From contig WJIO01000403.1 of NCBI GenBank assembly GCA_014730235.1, positions 1-22,255 of the forward strand: a stretch of DNA of 22,255 nt, given 5' to 3'. The DNA comes from Candidatus Poribacteria bacterium. GTDB lineage: Bacteria; Poribacteria; DTPJ01; WJIO01. The translations under genes and the position numbers were made by a program. The notes beneath the pieces are model-generated. The model did no database searches. It saw nothing but the letters and a program-made list of their open reading frames with translations, and was not told the origin of the DNA. This document shows positions 1-7,742 of the stretch, piece by piece. Every line of letters begins with the position of its first letter. The stretch's first letter is position 1.

Positions 1-260
1 ATGCAATAGAAGCAAATGATACAGCAAAAATAGAAACCAGTCTGGCAAAAGTTAAATCAATGCAGAAAGAAAATAGAGAAAAGTCAGAAAAAATGGAAAA
101 AGAACTATTGGAACTTCTTACTCTGGAACAGGAAGCCAAACTTACAGTCATGGGAATTGTAAATAGTGATGGCGGTATGGGCATGGGCTTTGGTTTCCGG
201 GGTACAGGTAGACCTGGTGGCCCTCCTGGCGGGTTCGGTGGTAACAGACCCAGAAGATAA
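1..260 (+). CDS. C-terminal fragment of a coiled-coil protein with a Gly/Arg-rich tail (5' end outside the window)
   Basis: The reading frame is open from position 3 to the TAA at 258-260, so the gene starts upstream of the window; the ATG at 60 is probably internal. The visible 85 residues are a highly charged Lys/Glu helix, then LLTLEQEAKL, which resembles the LTxxQ motif of Spy/CpxP-type periplasmic proteins, then a tail rich in Gly, Phe, Arg and Pro (GFGFRGTGRPGGPPGGFGG). The tail resembles the disordered loops of the secretin encoded 0.8 kb downstream. It lies 7 bp before the GspC-like gene and is probably in the same operon. Function is not known; the Spy/CpxP resemblance is weak, and a secretion-system accessory protein is an alternative. 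Confidence 0.6.
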   Translation, partial: AIEANDTAKIETSLAKVKSMQKENREKSEKMEKELLELLTLEQEAKLTVMGIVNSDGGMGMGFGFRGTGRPGGPPGGFGGNRPRR

Positions 261-267
261 TAAATAA

Positions 268-1068
268 TTGACAGGGAAGAAACAACCAAACAGCAGGCAG
301 CGGAGGTTATGGGGAATCTCCGTTGCCACCTTTATGCTTATCCTCCTTTACGGAAAACTAAATATGAAATTATCAGGAGTAGAGATACCTAAAAAAACAG
401 CCATTGTAATTATTATAATTTTCGTTGGGGTAGGAATTCAAGGGGTTATATATGCCTTTCGTTATTTTAATGGAAATGATCCATCTGAACCAGAAATAAA
501 TAAGAATATTTCTAAAAATACAACAACTAGTAAATTCATATCTATAACCGGTGTAACGACATATAGAGACATGGAAGAATACCAGGTTGTAACAGACCAA
601 GATCTTCTTATGCCCCTGGGATGGGAGAAATCACAACCAAAACCAGAACCAGAAAAAGAACCCAAAACTTTCATCAGAGAAATAACAAGAGAAGAGCCTA
701 AACCAAACAAAAGCCTAATTCTAACAGGAATAACAAAGCTGGATGGTGAATTGATGGTTCTTATGGAGGATTTATCCGATAATAAAGCATATTATCTTAA
801 ACAGGGTGATGGTTTGAAAAATTACATGGTGGATGAAATAACCCAGGATAAAGTAATATTGACTAACGGTAAATCTGAGATAATAGCTCATCTTGGATCA
901 AGAACTACTTATAACTCAGATGGTGTTCTTCTGGCGTCTGCATCGTCTTACGAATTTGAACCATCAAGCGCAAAAACGGAATCGGAAACATCAGTTGATG
1001 ACGATACAAAATTAAGTATCATAGAGCGGATGAAAGCCCGACGGAGGAAGGAATTAGGCAAGGAATGA
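268..1068 (+). CDS. GspC/PilP-like inner-membrane protein of a type II secretion system
   Basis: Likely the bitopic or polytopic inner-membrane protein that links the inner-membrane platform to the secretin. Residues 13-31 and 43-64 are hydrophobic, the second strongly so (AIVIIIIFVGVGIQGVIYAF). A Pro/Glu/Lys-rich linker follows (about 120-150), then a small beta-rich domain (about 150-210, LILTGITKLDGELMVLMED) of the kind called HR domain in GspC and PilP. The C-terminus is charged. The start is a TTG only 7 bp after the preceding gene, with just a weak AGAAG upstream; an ATG at 364 would delete the first hydrophobic segment. The stop overlaps the gspD start as ATGA. The family call rests on domain layout and position before gspD, because sequence similarity in this family is low. 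Confidence 0.6.
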   Translation: MTGKKQPNSRQRRLWGISVATFMLILLYGKLNMKLSGVEIPKKTAIVIIIIFVGVGIQGVIYAFRYFNGNDPSEPEINKNISKNTTTSKFISITGVTTYRDMEEYQVVTDQDLLMPLGWEKSQPKPEPEKEPKTFIREITREEPKPNKSLILTGITKLDGELMVLMEDLSDNKAYYLKQGDGLKNYMVDEITQDKVILTNGKSEIIAHLGSRTTYNSDGVLLASASSYEFEPSSAKTESETSVDDDTKLSIIERMKARRRKELGKE

Positions 1069-3395
1069 AACAGATGATTAATCTATCACAAAGATATATT
1101 TATAGAATATTTTCATGGTTTTTATGTTCCATTGTATTTATATTATTTCTTTCTATAACTGGGGGATCAGTCTTAGCGCAGGAAGATGGCCTTATTTCCA
1201 TGAGTTTTCGTGATGCGGAAATTGATTATGTTCTTGACTTTTTCTCCAGGGCAACAGGATATACTGTAGTAAAGGATGCTGAAATAAAAGACCGAATAAC
1301 AATAATCGGGGAAAAAGATTTAACTACTGATCAGGCAATATCGGTGCTTAATTCTATTCTGGCTGTAAAAGGTTATACAACTGTAATTAACGATAAAGTT
1401 ATCAAAATAGTCAAGCTGGATAGTGCCAAGCAGGAAAATATACAGATAAATGTAGGTTCAGATCCGGATAATATTAATTCATCCGATACTATTGTTACCC
1501 AGATTATGCCCCTTTCAAATACCAATGCCGCTCAAATTGTAAAAGAGTTAAATGTATTAATGCCTGAATATGGTGTTATGGTTGCTCATACCCAGAGCAA
1601 CACACTTATTATTATTGCCAGTTCTTCCAAGATTAAAAAATTTGCCCAAATTGTGAAGGAACTTGATATTCCTGTATCTGATATGATCAAGGTAGAGGTT
1701 TTTCCCATACAATACAGAGAAGCGGAAGCCCTTGCTGATGTTATAGAGGATATTTTTGACAGACCTACAGGAACCAGCGCATCAGAGCAGGCGGAACGGG
1801 AACGAAACGCCATGTTACAAAGATTTCGGGGTAGAGTTCCTGGTGGGTTTGGGCCTCCAGGTAGCGAGCAGCAAGAGCAACAGACATCCACAGACAGCGA
1901 AATACTCCAGGTGCGAAGTAATGTAACTGTGGTAGCCGATGAGGATACCAACTCTATAGTAGTATCGGCCAGTCAATCTAATATAGCTTTAATTGGTGAA
2001 TTAATTAAAAAGCTGGATAAGGAAATTACCGGGCGCCCGGAAACCAGAATTTTTGCCCTTGAGAACGCAGATGCGGTTGAAGTTTCAGATGAACTTGATG
2101 AGGTTTTTGAATCCAGCAGCAGTTCGTCGAACCAAAACAGGTTTGGTTTTGGGAGATTTGGACGGGGACCTCAAGCCCCACAAACGCAAGGCGGACAATC
2201 CGGTGAAGGTATTCTTGGACTGCCTGAAATAAATGTAGTTGCTGATGAGCGCACAAACTCTGTTATTGTAACCACTACTACAGAACAAATGGATAATATA
2301 GGCCTACTTATCTCACAGCTCGATAAAGATATCTCGGATTTTGAGGAAACCACCGAAGTAATTCAACTGGAGAACGCTGAGGCAGATCAGTTAGCAGATG
2401 TGCTTAATGAGTTATTTGAAACATCCACCTTTGAACAAAGCCGGGGTAGAACTACAACCAGAGCCAGAGGCGGAGTTATGGGAACAGCTGCTGAAACCAT
2501 AGAAACAGCAAGAGGTCTTAGCGGGAACGTGAAAGTTGTGGCGGAAGACACGACAAATTCTCTGATGATAACCACATACAAACGTAATCTTGACAAAGTT
2601 AAAGAGATCATAAAAGCACTGGATATTATGCTGCCCCAGGTGTTAATTGAGGTTAAAATTGTAGAAGTCAGCCTTGATGATGAAAGTAAATTTGGCGTTG
2701 AATGGATGTGGGAACATACCACCACATCCAAAGGTAAAAGCTACAATAAGACCGGTGTAACCGGTTTTGGGTTAGCCGATGAAGTATATGGCCTTAAATA
2801 TGGCATAGTCGGTAAAACTATTGAGGGCATGTTGATGGCCCTGGAGAAAAACACCAACGTAAATATCCTTTCAACCCCTAGAATTTTAACCCTTGATAAC
2901 CATGAAGCTGTAATCAACATAAGTCAGGAAGTTCCTTATCTGGAAAGCACCCAGGAAACTCAAACCGGTGGCGTTTTGACCAGCTATAATTACAAGGATG
3001 TTGGCGTTATATTGACAGTTACCCCTCGCATCAACAAGTCGGAAACTGTATCTTTGGACGTAGAACAGGAAATAAACAGCCTGATTGAATTCACCCTCTT
3101 TGATGCTCCCGTAATTGCCAAACGCGAAGCATCTGCATCTGTGACCGTCAAGGATGGTCAATCAATGATCATCGGTGGAATTATTGAAGACAACAAAACA
3201 ACCACCATAAACAAAGTTCCCATTCTTGGTTCTATACCGTTTATTGGTAAGTTATTCCAGCGGGAAGAAGCCAATATAGAAAAAACTGAACTTATGGTAT
3301 TTATAACCCCACATATAATCCGGGATACTGAAGAAGCTGAAAAAATCACCCGGGAACAGAAATCAATAATAAATTTGCCCAGAAAAAAAGGTTAG
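1065..3395 (+). CDS. gspD: Type II secretion system secretin GspD, with one extra N-domain
   Basis: Outer-membrane secretin that forms the exit pore for folded periplasmic proteins. A signal peptide ends near residue 38 (SVLA/QE). An N0 domain (about 42-118) is followed by four NolW/secretin_N-type repeats at about 141-203, 210-320, 327-423 and 431-520. Each ends in a recognisable strand-helix unit such as VVADEDTNSIVV or VVADERTNSVIV. The secretin barrel occupies about 524-752 and includes VPILGSIPFIGKLF (718-731). The usual GspD has N0 plus three repeats; this one has four, three of them carrying long Gly/Arg/Gln/Ser insertions. At 776 residues it is longer than most GspD. There is no AMIN domain, which argues against PilQ. 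It overlaps the GspC-like gene by 4 bp and ends 4 bp from a convergent gene. Confidence 0.93.
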   Translation: MKQMINLSQRYIYRIFSWFLCSIVFILFLSITGGSVLAQEDGLISMSFRDAEIDYVLDFFSRATGYTVVKDAEIKDRITIIGEKDLTTDQAISVLNSILAVKGYTTVINDKVIKIVKLDSAKQENIQINVGSDPDNINSSDTIVTQIMPLSNTNAAQIVKELNVLMPEYGVMVAHTQSNTLIIIASSSKIKKFAQIVKELDIPVSDMIKVEVFPIQYREAEALADVIEDIFDRPTGTSASEQAERERNAMLQRFRGRVPGGFGPPGSEQQEQQTSTDSEILQVRSNVTVVADEDTNSIVVSASQSNIALIGELIKKLDKEITGRPETRIFALENADAVEVSDELDEVFESSSSSSNQNRFGFGRFGRGPQAPQTQGGQSGEGILGLPEINVVADERTNSVIVTTTTEQMDNIGLLISQLDKDISDFEETTEVIQLENAEADQLADVLNELFETSTFEQSRGRTTTRARGGVMGTAAETIETARGLSGNVKVVAEDTTNSLMITTYKRNLDKVKEIIKALDIMLPQVLIEVKIVEVSLDDESKFGVEWMWEHTTTSKGKSYNKTGVTGFGLADEVYGLKYGIVGKTIEGMLMALEKNTNVNILSTPRILTLDNHEAVINISQEVPYLESTQETQTGGVLTSYNYKDVGVILTVTPRINKSETVSLDVEQEINSLIEFTLFDAPVIAKREASASVTVKDGQSMIIGGIIEDNKTTTINKVPILGSIPFIGKLFQREEANIEKTELMVFITPHIIRDTEEAEKITREQKSIINLPRKKG

Positions 3396-3399
3396 TTTT

Positions 3400-4509
3400 C
3401 TAAATTCTTATACCCACATCTCCGGAATTTGACATGATAACAATTTCAGCACCACCATCATTAATGACGGCTTCCAGATAGTTTTCATTCTCCTCCCCTA
3501 TTTCAATATTTTCCGTTGAAATATCATGAGATACTTCCCCATGTATAGATGTCGCCTTTACTTTACATTTGGAATCTGACGGTAGAACAAGGGATACATC
3601 TCCTGCTTCTGAAACCAGATTTACTGCGGCATCTTTTACCTCAGAAAGCATTACTGCAACGATATCCCCATCACTTGTTCTAATATCCACCTGGTCGGAT
3701 ACTAGATTAGACAGGGAAATATCACCTCCATCAACACTGCATTGGATTTTTCCCTTTGTTTCAGGAACAGTCAGATCACCACCATGCAAACTAATGGCAA
3801 TATCTGAATTAACTGCCTGAACCGCTAAGTCACCGCCATTTTGAGATATTTCCATAGAAATAATATTCTCAGGAACTTCCAGAATTAAGTCCGACCCGAC
3901 TGAAGATATCTGAATTACATTATTTTCCTGTACCATTTTACTGGCTGCATTAGGATTGACTATTCGCAAAGATTGCCCTTCAGTTTTTCCTACTACCAGA
4001 TCGCCGCCGCTGTTTCTTACAATCAGACGAGATTCATCCGTTACATCAACCTGCGAAATCCTATTTTTCTGACTGGCTTCTTTTTCCCAGGGCCACTGCC
4101 AATCGGATTTTTCCCAGGGCCACTGCCAGTCGGGATCATCCCAAGGGAAATTGAAATCAAAATCAACACCGGATGGTCTTTCATTTTTCGCCTGGTTAAT
4201 CTTTGTATGTCCGCTTCCTCTGTGTTTTTTAACCCTTACTTCACAATTTTCAGTGGATTTATCTCTTGTAGAAAAAAACTTTCCCAAAACATCATCCTTT
4301 GGTCTTTCAATAACATCCAGGAGTTCATCAGCATCATCCACTTCAATTTTATTGGATCTAACCATAGTCAGTATGGTTTGTCGGGCTTTATTGTAGCTTT
4401 CTTTTGATGCGCCATCAATGGCATCAAGAATATCCTCTGCTTGCTCTACGGCGAGTTTATTATCTCTGATAAGATTCAATATAGTTTTTCGCTTGGGATT
4501 ATCATTCAT
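3400..4509 (-). CDS. DUF4097-like beta-repeat protein with two SHOCT-like N-terminal helices-pairs and a Trp-rich linker
   Basis: Residues 8-31 and 45-68 are two copies of a short helical motif (ILNLIRDNKLAVEQAEDILD and ILTMVRSNKIEVDDADELLD) matching the SHOCT-like domain found at the N-terminus of YvlB/LiaX-type proteins. A basic segment follows, then a Trp-rich repeat (about 121-143), and from about 155 a series of short beta turns of the type GGDL, DGDI and SGDV typical of DUF4097/toast-rack adhesin-like domains. No signal peptide or membrane helix is visible, so it is probably cytoplasmic or exported by another route. The ATG has GGAGAG nine bases upstream. It lies 18 bp behind a second DUF4097-like gene, so the two are probably co-transcribed. 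In related proteins this architecture is linked to envelope-stress responses; a role here is inference. Confidence 0.75.
   Translation of the reverse strand: MNDNPKRKTILNLIRDNKLAVEQAEDILDAIDGASKESYNKARQTILTMVRSNKIEVDDADELLDVIERPKDDVLGKFFSTRDKSTENCEVRVKKHRGSGHTKINQAKNERPSGVDFDFNFPWDDPDWQWPWEKSDWQWPWEKEASQKNRISQVDVTDESRLIVRNSGGDLVVGKTEGQSLRIVNPNAASKMVQENNVIQISSVGSDLILEVPENIISMEISQNGGDLAVQAVNSDIAISLHGGDLTVPETKGKIQCSVDGGDISLSNLVSDQVDIRTSDGDIVAVMLSEVKDAAVNLVSEAGDVSLVLPSDSKCKVKATSIHGEVSHDISTENIEIGEENENYLEAVINDGGAEIVIMSNSGDVGIRI
4084..4137 (-). repeat. 27-bp tandem duplication encoding DWQWPWEK twice
   Basis: Two nearly identical 27-bp units (starting at 4084 and 4111) lie inside the DUF4097-like gene and encode DWQWPWEKS and DWQWPWEKE. 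A related PWDD segment flanks them, so residues 123-141 contain seven tryptophans. Confidence 0.8.
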
Positions 4510-4527
4510 TATCTGTCACTCTCCATA

Positions 4528-4923
4528 TTAATTAATGGTTATTTTCCCCTGAATATTGCTGATATTGATTCTACCGCTTCCGTCATTTAAAACACCCTTT
4601 ATATGGTTTTTTGTCTTTTCTTCGTCTTTTAATGCCAGATTACATTCTATATTTTTAGCGTTTATACTACTGACAGACATAACGGCAGAAGTATCTTCCG
4701 GAATTGATAGACTTATTTCTCTATTCACCATGGATATATGGATATTACCCTCTGTTGCTGTGTCTTCCTGTCCTGCGCTTTTATCTTCAGTATTGACCTT
4801 GGGATAATAAATTTCGATAACATCAACAACATCTTCGGGAAACATTTGCCCAAAGATATAATCGGGAATGAGATTATTAAAGTGTATAACCTCCAGGGTG
4901 GAGAGATGGCCTGCACAATTCAC
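4528..4923 (-). CDS. Short DUF4097-like protein, probably lacking its original N-terminus
   Basis: The C-terminal two thirds (ISLSIPEDTSAVMSVSSINA, then GVLNDGSGRINISNIQGKIT) has the typical ending of a DUF4097/toast-rack domain, and the gene is 18 bp upstream of the longer DUF4097 gene on the same strand. The first 26 residues are antisense to the well-conserved GyrI-like frame on the other strand, and no Shine-Dalgarno sequence precedes the ATG at 4923. An internal ATG at 4845 (MFPEDVVDV) would give 105 residues, also without a good ribosome site. No signal peptide is present. I read it as the 3' part of a longer gene that lost its 5' end; it may still be translated. Confidence 0.5.
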   Translation of the reverse strand: MNCAGHLSTLEVIHFNNLIPDYIFGQMFPEDVVDVIEIYYPKVNTEDKSAGQEDTATEGNIHISMVNREISLSIPEDTSAVMSVSSINAKNIECNLALKDEEKTKNHIKGVLNDGSGRINISNIQGKITIN

Positions 4924-5097
4924 AATGGCAGCTATGAATTAATTGGAGATGCCTATAACGCTTTAATGAATTGGATTGAAGAAAACAGTTATGAGATAAG
5001 CGGCTGTGCCCGAGAGGTATATCTAAAAGGGCCAGAAATGGGTGCAGATCCTGCTACTTTTGTCACAGAAGTCCAGATTCCGGTAAAGAAGAAATAG
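4738..5097 (+). pseudogene. GyrI-like effector-binding domain fragment (C-terminal half only)
   Basis: From about 4860 to the TAG at 5095-5097 the frame encodes the second half of a GyrI-like / AraC effector-binding domain: the GGEMACTIHNGSYELIG core, the WIEENSYEISG helix-turn, then REVYL and VTEVQIPV. This fold binds small hydrophobic molecules, either alone or at the C-terminus of MerR and AraC regulators. The complete domain has two such halves (about 150 residues); only one remains. The open frame before about 4850 gives a Cys/Phe-rich sequence that is antisense to the DUF4097-like gene and is not family-like. No DNA-binding domain or ribosome site is visible. Possible starts are ATG 4738 and ATG 4906, and neither restores the domain. 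It is most likely a gene remnant. Confidence 0.6.
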
Positions 5098-5102
5098 AAT
5101 AT

Positions 5103-5134
5103 ATAACCCCGCCCATAAATATGGGCGGGGTTAT
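5103..5134. terminator. Strong hairpin between convergent genes, likely bidirectional terminator
   Basis: ATAACCCCGCCCAT and its exact complement ATGGGCGGGGTTAT form a perfect GC-rich stem of about 14 bp with a 4-nt loop. It lies 6 bp after the GyrI-like fragment (+) and 26 bp after the LamG gene (-). The flank is T-rich only when read on the minus strand, so it best serves the LamG gene. Confidence 0.75.
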
Positions 5135-5159
5135 AAGATATAGCAAAAACTTAGCGTTA

Positions 5160-5987
5160 TTACCTGATTTTTTTAATACTTCCCCATACTGTAGACAGCT
5201 TGCCTACTGCATCTACCGCCGCTCCTGTTTCCATATTCTGAATAACTTCATCTTCAGTTAAAGCTGCGGTATAAAGCCTTAATTCATCTACCGCCGCAGG
5301 GCAAAATCTTTCTATATTTCCCCTGTTGTTTGCCGCTCCGAGATAAGCAGGATGCTGGAAATCTACATATCCCACTGGTGTTTCTGTATACGCGTATACA
5401 AGTTCCTGCTCTGTGCCGTCCACCCATATTCTACATTCGTTATTCTCTGCATTTTCTATGACCCAGGCTATATGATGCCATGCACCGTCATATATATCAG
5501 CCTGAATTTCCGGTGCTAAGGCTTTGCCTGTTTCGTCTCTAATATAGAAATGGGTGTTTCCTTCTGCGTAAGCCCATCCTCCAACTGCTGTTCTGTTTAA
5601 ATCCACAGCCCATGCCATGGATAGACCATCAGTCAGGGTTTTAAATAGTGTCGTCCAATCCGGGGTGATTTCCGTCTTTATCCAGAAATCCATGGAGAAA
5701 TTTCCCAGATTTGAGCCAAAACCTTCCAGAACTCCCAACTCTATATAATTTCCTTCATCACCATCAAACTCCACAGCTTCAGCATATCGACCCTGAACTA
5801 CTTCAACATTACCATTAATAGCAACGTTATTATTCCCTGCTATATCCTGGACTATTTTTCCTGTAATTGTGGATTGGTCAAAAGGCCAGTATGCAAAAAG
5901 GTCTTTGGTGGCATAACCGGCCTGGGCTTGAAATTGAACAATAATTAACAAAAGAATAATTGTATAAAAGATGTGTAAATACTTCAT
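5160..5987 (-). CDS. Secreted LamG / concanavalin A-like lectin-fold protein
   Basis: A signal peptide is clear (residues 1-23, hydrophobic IILLLIIVQF, cleavage after AQA). The mature protein is one LamG-like jelly-roll (about 30-245) starting at FAYWPFD and ending at AVDELRLYTAALTEDEVIQN, the usual first and last strands of this family. Such domains bind glycans or proteins outside the cytoplasm; the ligand here is unknown. After the domain comes a short conserved-looking tail, GKLSTVWGSIKKIR. No catalytic domain is attached, so a binding or surface role is more likely than an enzyme. The start has an excellent AAGGAGG site 6-7 bp upstream. Only 49 bp separate the start from a MITE-like element, so the promoter lies inside or beyond that insertion. 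Confidence 0.85.
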   Translation of the reverse strand: MKYLHIFYTIILLLIIVQFQAQAGYATKDLFAYWPFDQSTITGKIVQDIAGNNNVAINGNVEVVQGRYAEAVEFDGDEGNYIELGVLEGFGSNLGNFSMDFWIKTEITPDWTTLFKTLTDGLSMAWAVDLNRTAVGGWAYAEGNTHFYIRDETGKALAPEIQADIYDGAWHHIAWVIENAENNECRIWVDGTEQELVYAYTETPVGYVDFQHPAYLGAANNRGNIERFCPAAVDELRLYTAALTEDEVIQNMETGAAVDAVGKLSTVWGSIKKIR

Positions 5988-6036
5988 TATTTACCTCCTT
6001 GATTCCAAGCATAAATTTTATGTCCTTGAAAACTTT

Positions 6037-6177
6037 GGCTCTTCCGGCTTGAGTGTGGTAAAGAAAGAAACTTTTTTATGCTGTCATTCCTGCTTCAAGC
6101 TTTTTGAAAAAGCTTGAAGCAGGAATGACAAGATTAGAGGATTTTCAATTATAACCCCCACTAAACCCAGAAGAACC
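6037..6177 (+). mobile_element. MITE-like palindromic element, copy A
   Basis: A 141-bp non-coding element with terminal inverted repeats GGCTCTTCCGGCTTGAGTG and (complement) GGTTCTTCTGGGTTTAGTG, flanked by the perfect direct repeat AAACTTT (6030-6036 and 6178-6184), which looks like a target-site duplication. It contains a 49-bp perfect palindrome at 6082-6130. It is homologous along its length to copy C (19726-19846) in reverse orientation and shares its ends with copy B. GG-beginning ends with 8-bp duplications are typical of ISL3-family transposons, so mobilisation by such a transposase is possible; none is in the window. Confidence 0.8.
6082..6130. repeat. Perfect 24-bp-arm palindrome with GTCATTCCTGC motif
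   Basis: The arms 6082-6105 and 6107-6130 are exact complements around a single G. The outer part (TGTCATTCCTGCTT) recurs in copies B and C of the element. The inner part (CAAGCTTTTTG) recurs at 19954-19978. It would form a very stable hairpin in RNA and could act as a terminator or stabiliser between the divergent LamG and dehydrogenase genes. Confidence 0.9.
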
Positions 6178-6256
6178 AAACTTTTTTTACTCCGTTCTTC
6201 GCAATAACACAGGGATGTAAAATTTATACTTGGTCCTTGATTTTAACGCTTGCTCA

Positions 6257-6300
6257 TAAGATAAAAATCTGTTATTATCTTAGGGAATATTGCCTATAAT
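6257..6300 (+). promoter_or_regulatory. Candidate promoter and operator for the dehydrogenase-Rnf operon
   Basis: A TATAAT box at 6295-6300 lies 133 bp before the dehydrogenase ATG. Thirteen bases upstream ends a perfect 8-bp inverted repeat (TAAGATAA at 6257-6264, TTATCTTA at 6275-6282), which could be an operator overlapping a poor -35 region. The rest of the 6185-6432 gap is AT-rich with nothing else recognisable. Sigma-factor preferences of the organism are unknown, so this is tentative. Confidence 0.3.
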
Positions 6301-6432
6301 ATATCTTTTTTTCATTTCTGGCAAGGGTAAAAAGCGGCTAATCTGCTAACAGGCATATTTTTTATGAAATAGCGATATTTCCTTTAGATTTTTTATGTTC
6401 GGCAGATTTAGTATATAGAAAGGTAAAAATAG

Positions 6433-7737
6433 ATGGAATCCCCAAATTTTATATCCAAAATTTCTGAAAGAAAAGCAAAGGTTTGTATAATAGGACTGGG
6501 ATATGTAGGTCTACCCCTGGCTATTGAGTTTGCAAGGGCAGGCTATGGTGTTATAGGGCTTGATCTATCGGAGGAAAAAGTCGAAAAAATTAATAAAGGT
6601 GAGTCCTATATACTGGATGTGCCAGAAGGTGTTATAAAACCATTGGCCACATCAGGAAGAATAACGGCTACAACGAACTATGAAATACTGGCTGAGGTGG
6701 ATGCCGTAAGTATATGTGTGCCAACCCCTCTCAGTAAGACAAGAGATCCAGACATATCCTTTGTTGTGGATGCGGCGGAAGGTATAGCAAAATATCTGCA
6801 TAACGATCAATTGGTTATCCTGGAAAGTACCACTTATCCGGGAACGACTGAAGAGGTGATTTTACCAATTCTGGAGAATACAGGTCTTAAAGTTGGGGAA
6901 GATTTCTTCCTTGCCTTTTCACCAGAACGTATAGATCCCGGAAACACACAGTATCAGGCCTATAATATCCCGAAAGTAGTCGGTGGAATAACTGAGCAAT
7001 GTACTCAAGCTGCATCGGCTTTATATAACCAGGTGCTGCAGAATGTTATATCTGTTTCGTCAGCCAGGGTTGCTGAGATGACAAAGCTGCTGGAAAATAC
7101 CTTCAGGATTGTCAATATAGGCATGGTGAACGAGATGGCCCTTTTATGTCACCGTCTGGGTATAAATGTGTGGGAAGTTATTGATGCTGCCAGCACAAAA
7201 CCCTTTGGATTCATGCCTTTTTATCCAGGCCCCGGTCTAGGTGGTCATTGTATACCAGTTGATCCCTTTTACCTGTCATGGAAAGCTCGTGAAAGTGGAT
7301 TTGAAGCCCGGTTTATAGAACTGGCAGGCAGGATAAACGGTACAATGCCTGAATTTGTGGTATATAGGATCAGTGATGCTCTGAATGAAAAACAAAAGAG
7401 CATAAATGGTTCAAAGATCCTTGTAGTTGGTGTATCCTACAAAAAAGATGTTCCCGATACTCGCCAATCTCCCGCCCTTGATATTATTGAGGCATTGATA
7501 GAAAAAGGTGCAGAAGTATCTTTCAGTGACCCATACGTTTCACATATAAATCTGGGTGGTAAAAGCCTGGAATCTATGGGACTGGATGCCGAATATCTGG
7601 CATCTATAGACTGCTGTGCTATTGTAACAAACCATACCAAGGTTAATTACTCCTCAATTGTTCAAAACAGCGATCTGGTTTTTGACTGTAGAAACGTTTT
7701 AAAAGGTTTCAAAGCAGCTAATATAGTAACGCTTTAA
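6433..7737 (+). CDS. Nucleotide-sugar 6-dehydrogenase (WbpA/UDP-N-acetylglucosamine dehydrogenase type)
   Basis: Cytoplasmic NAD-dependent four-electron oxidation of a UDP-hexose or UDP-HexNAc to its uronic acid, feeding surface polysaccharide synthesis. The N-terminal Rossmann motif is GLGYVGLPLA (21-30), followed by ESTTYPGTTEE. The central domain has K218 and N222 (TKLLEN) and the catalytic Cys273 in PGPGLGGHCIPVDPFY. The C-terminal NAD/UDP domain carries SYKKDVPDTRQSP (335-347). The combination LESTTYPGTT plus KPFGFMPFYPGPGLGGHC is typical of WbpA/WecC-like enzymes more than of UDP-glucose dehydrogenase, but the substrate is not proven. All key residues are present and 434 residues is normal. 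GAAAGG sits 9 bp before the ATG. It is followed after 5 bp by rnfC, so the two are probably co-transcribed. Confidence 0.9.
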   Translation: MESPNFISKISERKAKVCIIGLGYVGLPLAIEFARAGYGVIGLDLSEEKVEKINKGESYILDVPEGVIKPLATSGRITATTNYEILAEVDAVSICVPTPLSKTRDPDISFVVDAAEGIAKYLHNDQLVILESTTYPGTTEEVILPILENTGLKVGEDFFLAFSPERIDPGNTQYQAYNIPKVVGGITEQCTQAASALYNQVLQNVISVSSARVAEMTKLLENTFRIVNIGMVNEMALLCHRLGINVWEVIDAASTKPFGFMPFYPGPGLGGHCIPVDPFYLSWKARESGFEARFIELAGRINGTMPEFVVYRISDALNEKQKSINGSKILVVGVSYKKDVPDTRQSPALDIIEALIEKGAEVSFSDPYVSHINLGGKSLESMGLDAEYLASIDCCAIVTNHTKVNYSSIVQNSDLVFDCRNVLKGFKAANIVTL

Positions 7738-7742
7738 TAACT

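Noticed and set aside
1586-1951. 121-residue minus-strand frame inside gspD
   Set aside because: Shadow of the secretin reading frame; Ser-rich composition is the reverse of the conserved N-domain strands.
4084-4137. Short direct repeats considered as a CRISPR-like array
   Set aside because: Only two units with no spacers, in frame within a coding region.
3973-4407. 144-residue plus-strand frame opposite the DUF4097-like gene
   Set aside because: Antisense to a well-supported gene with a good ribosome site; its sequence is Phe/Ser/Pro-rich with no family features.
5988-6432. tRNA or small structured RNA in the long divergent gap
   Set aside because: The only strong structure is the element's palindrome; no cloverleaf, CCA or riboswitch-like conserved core was seen.
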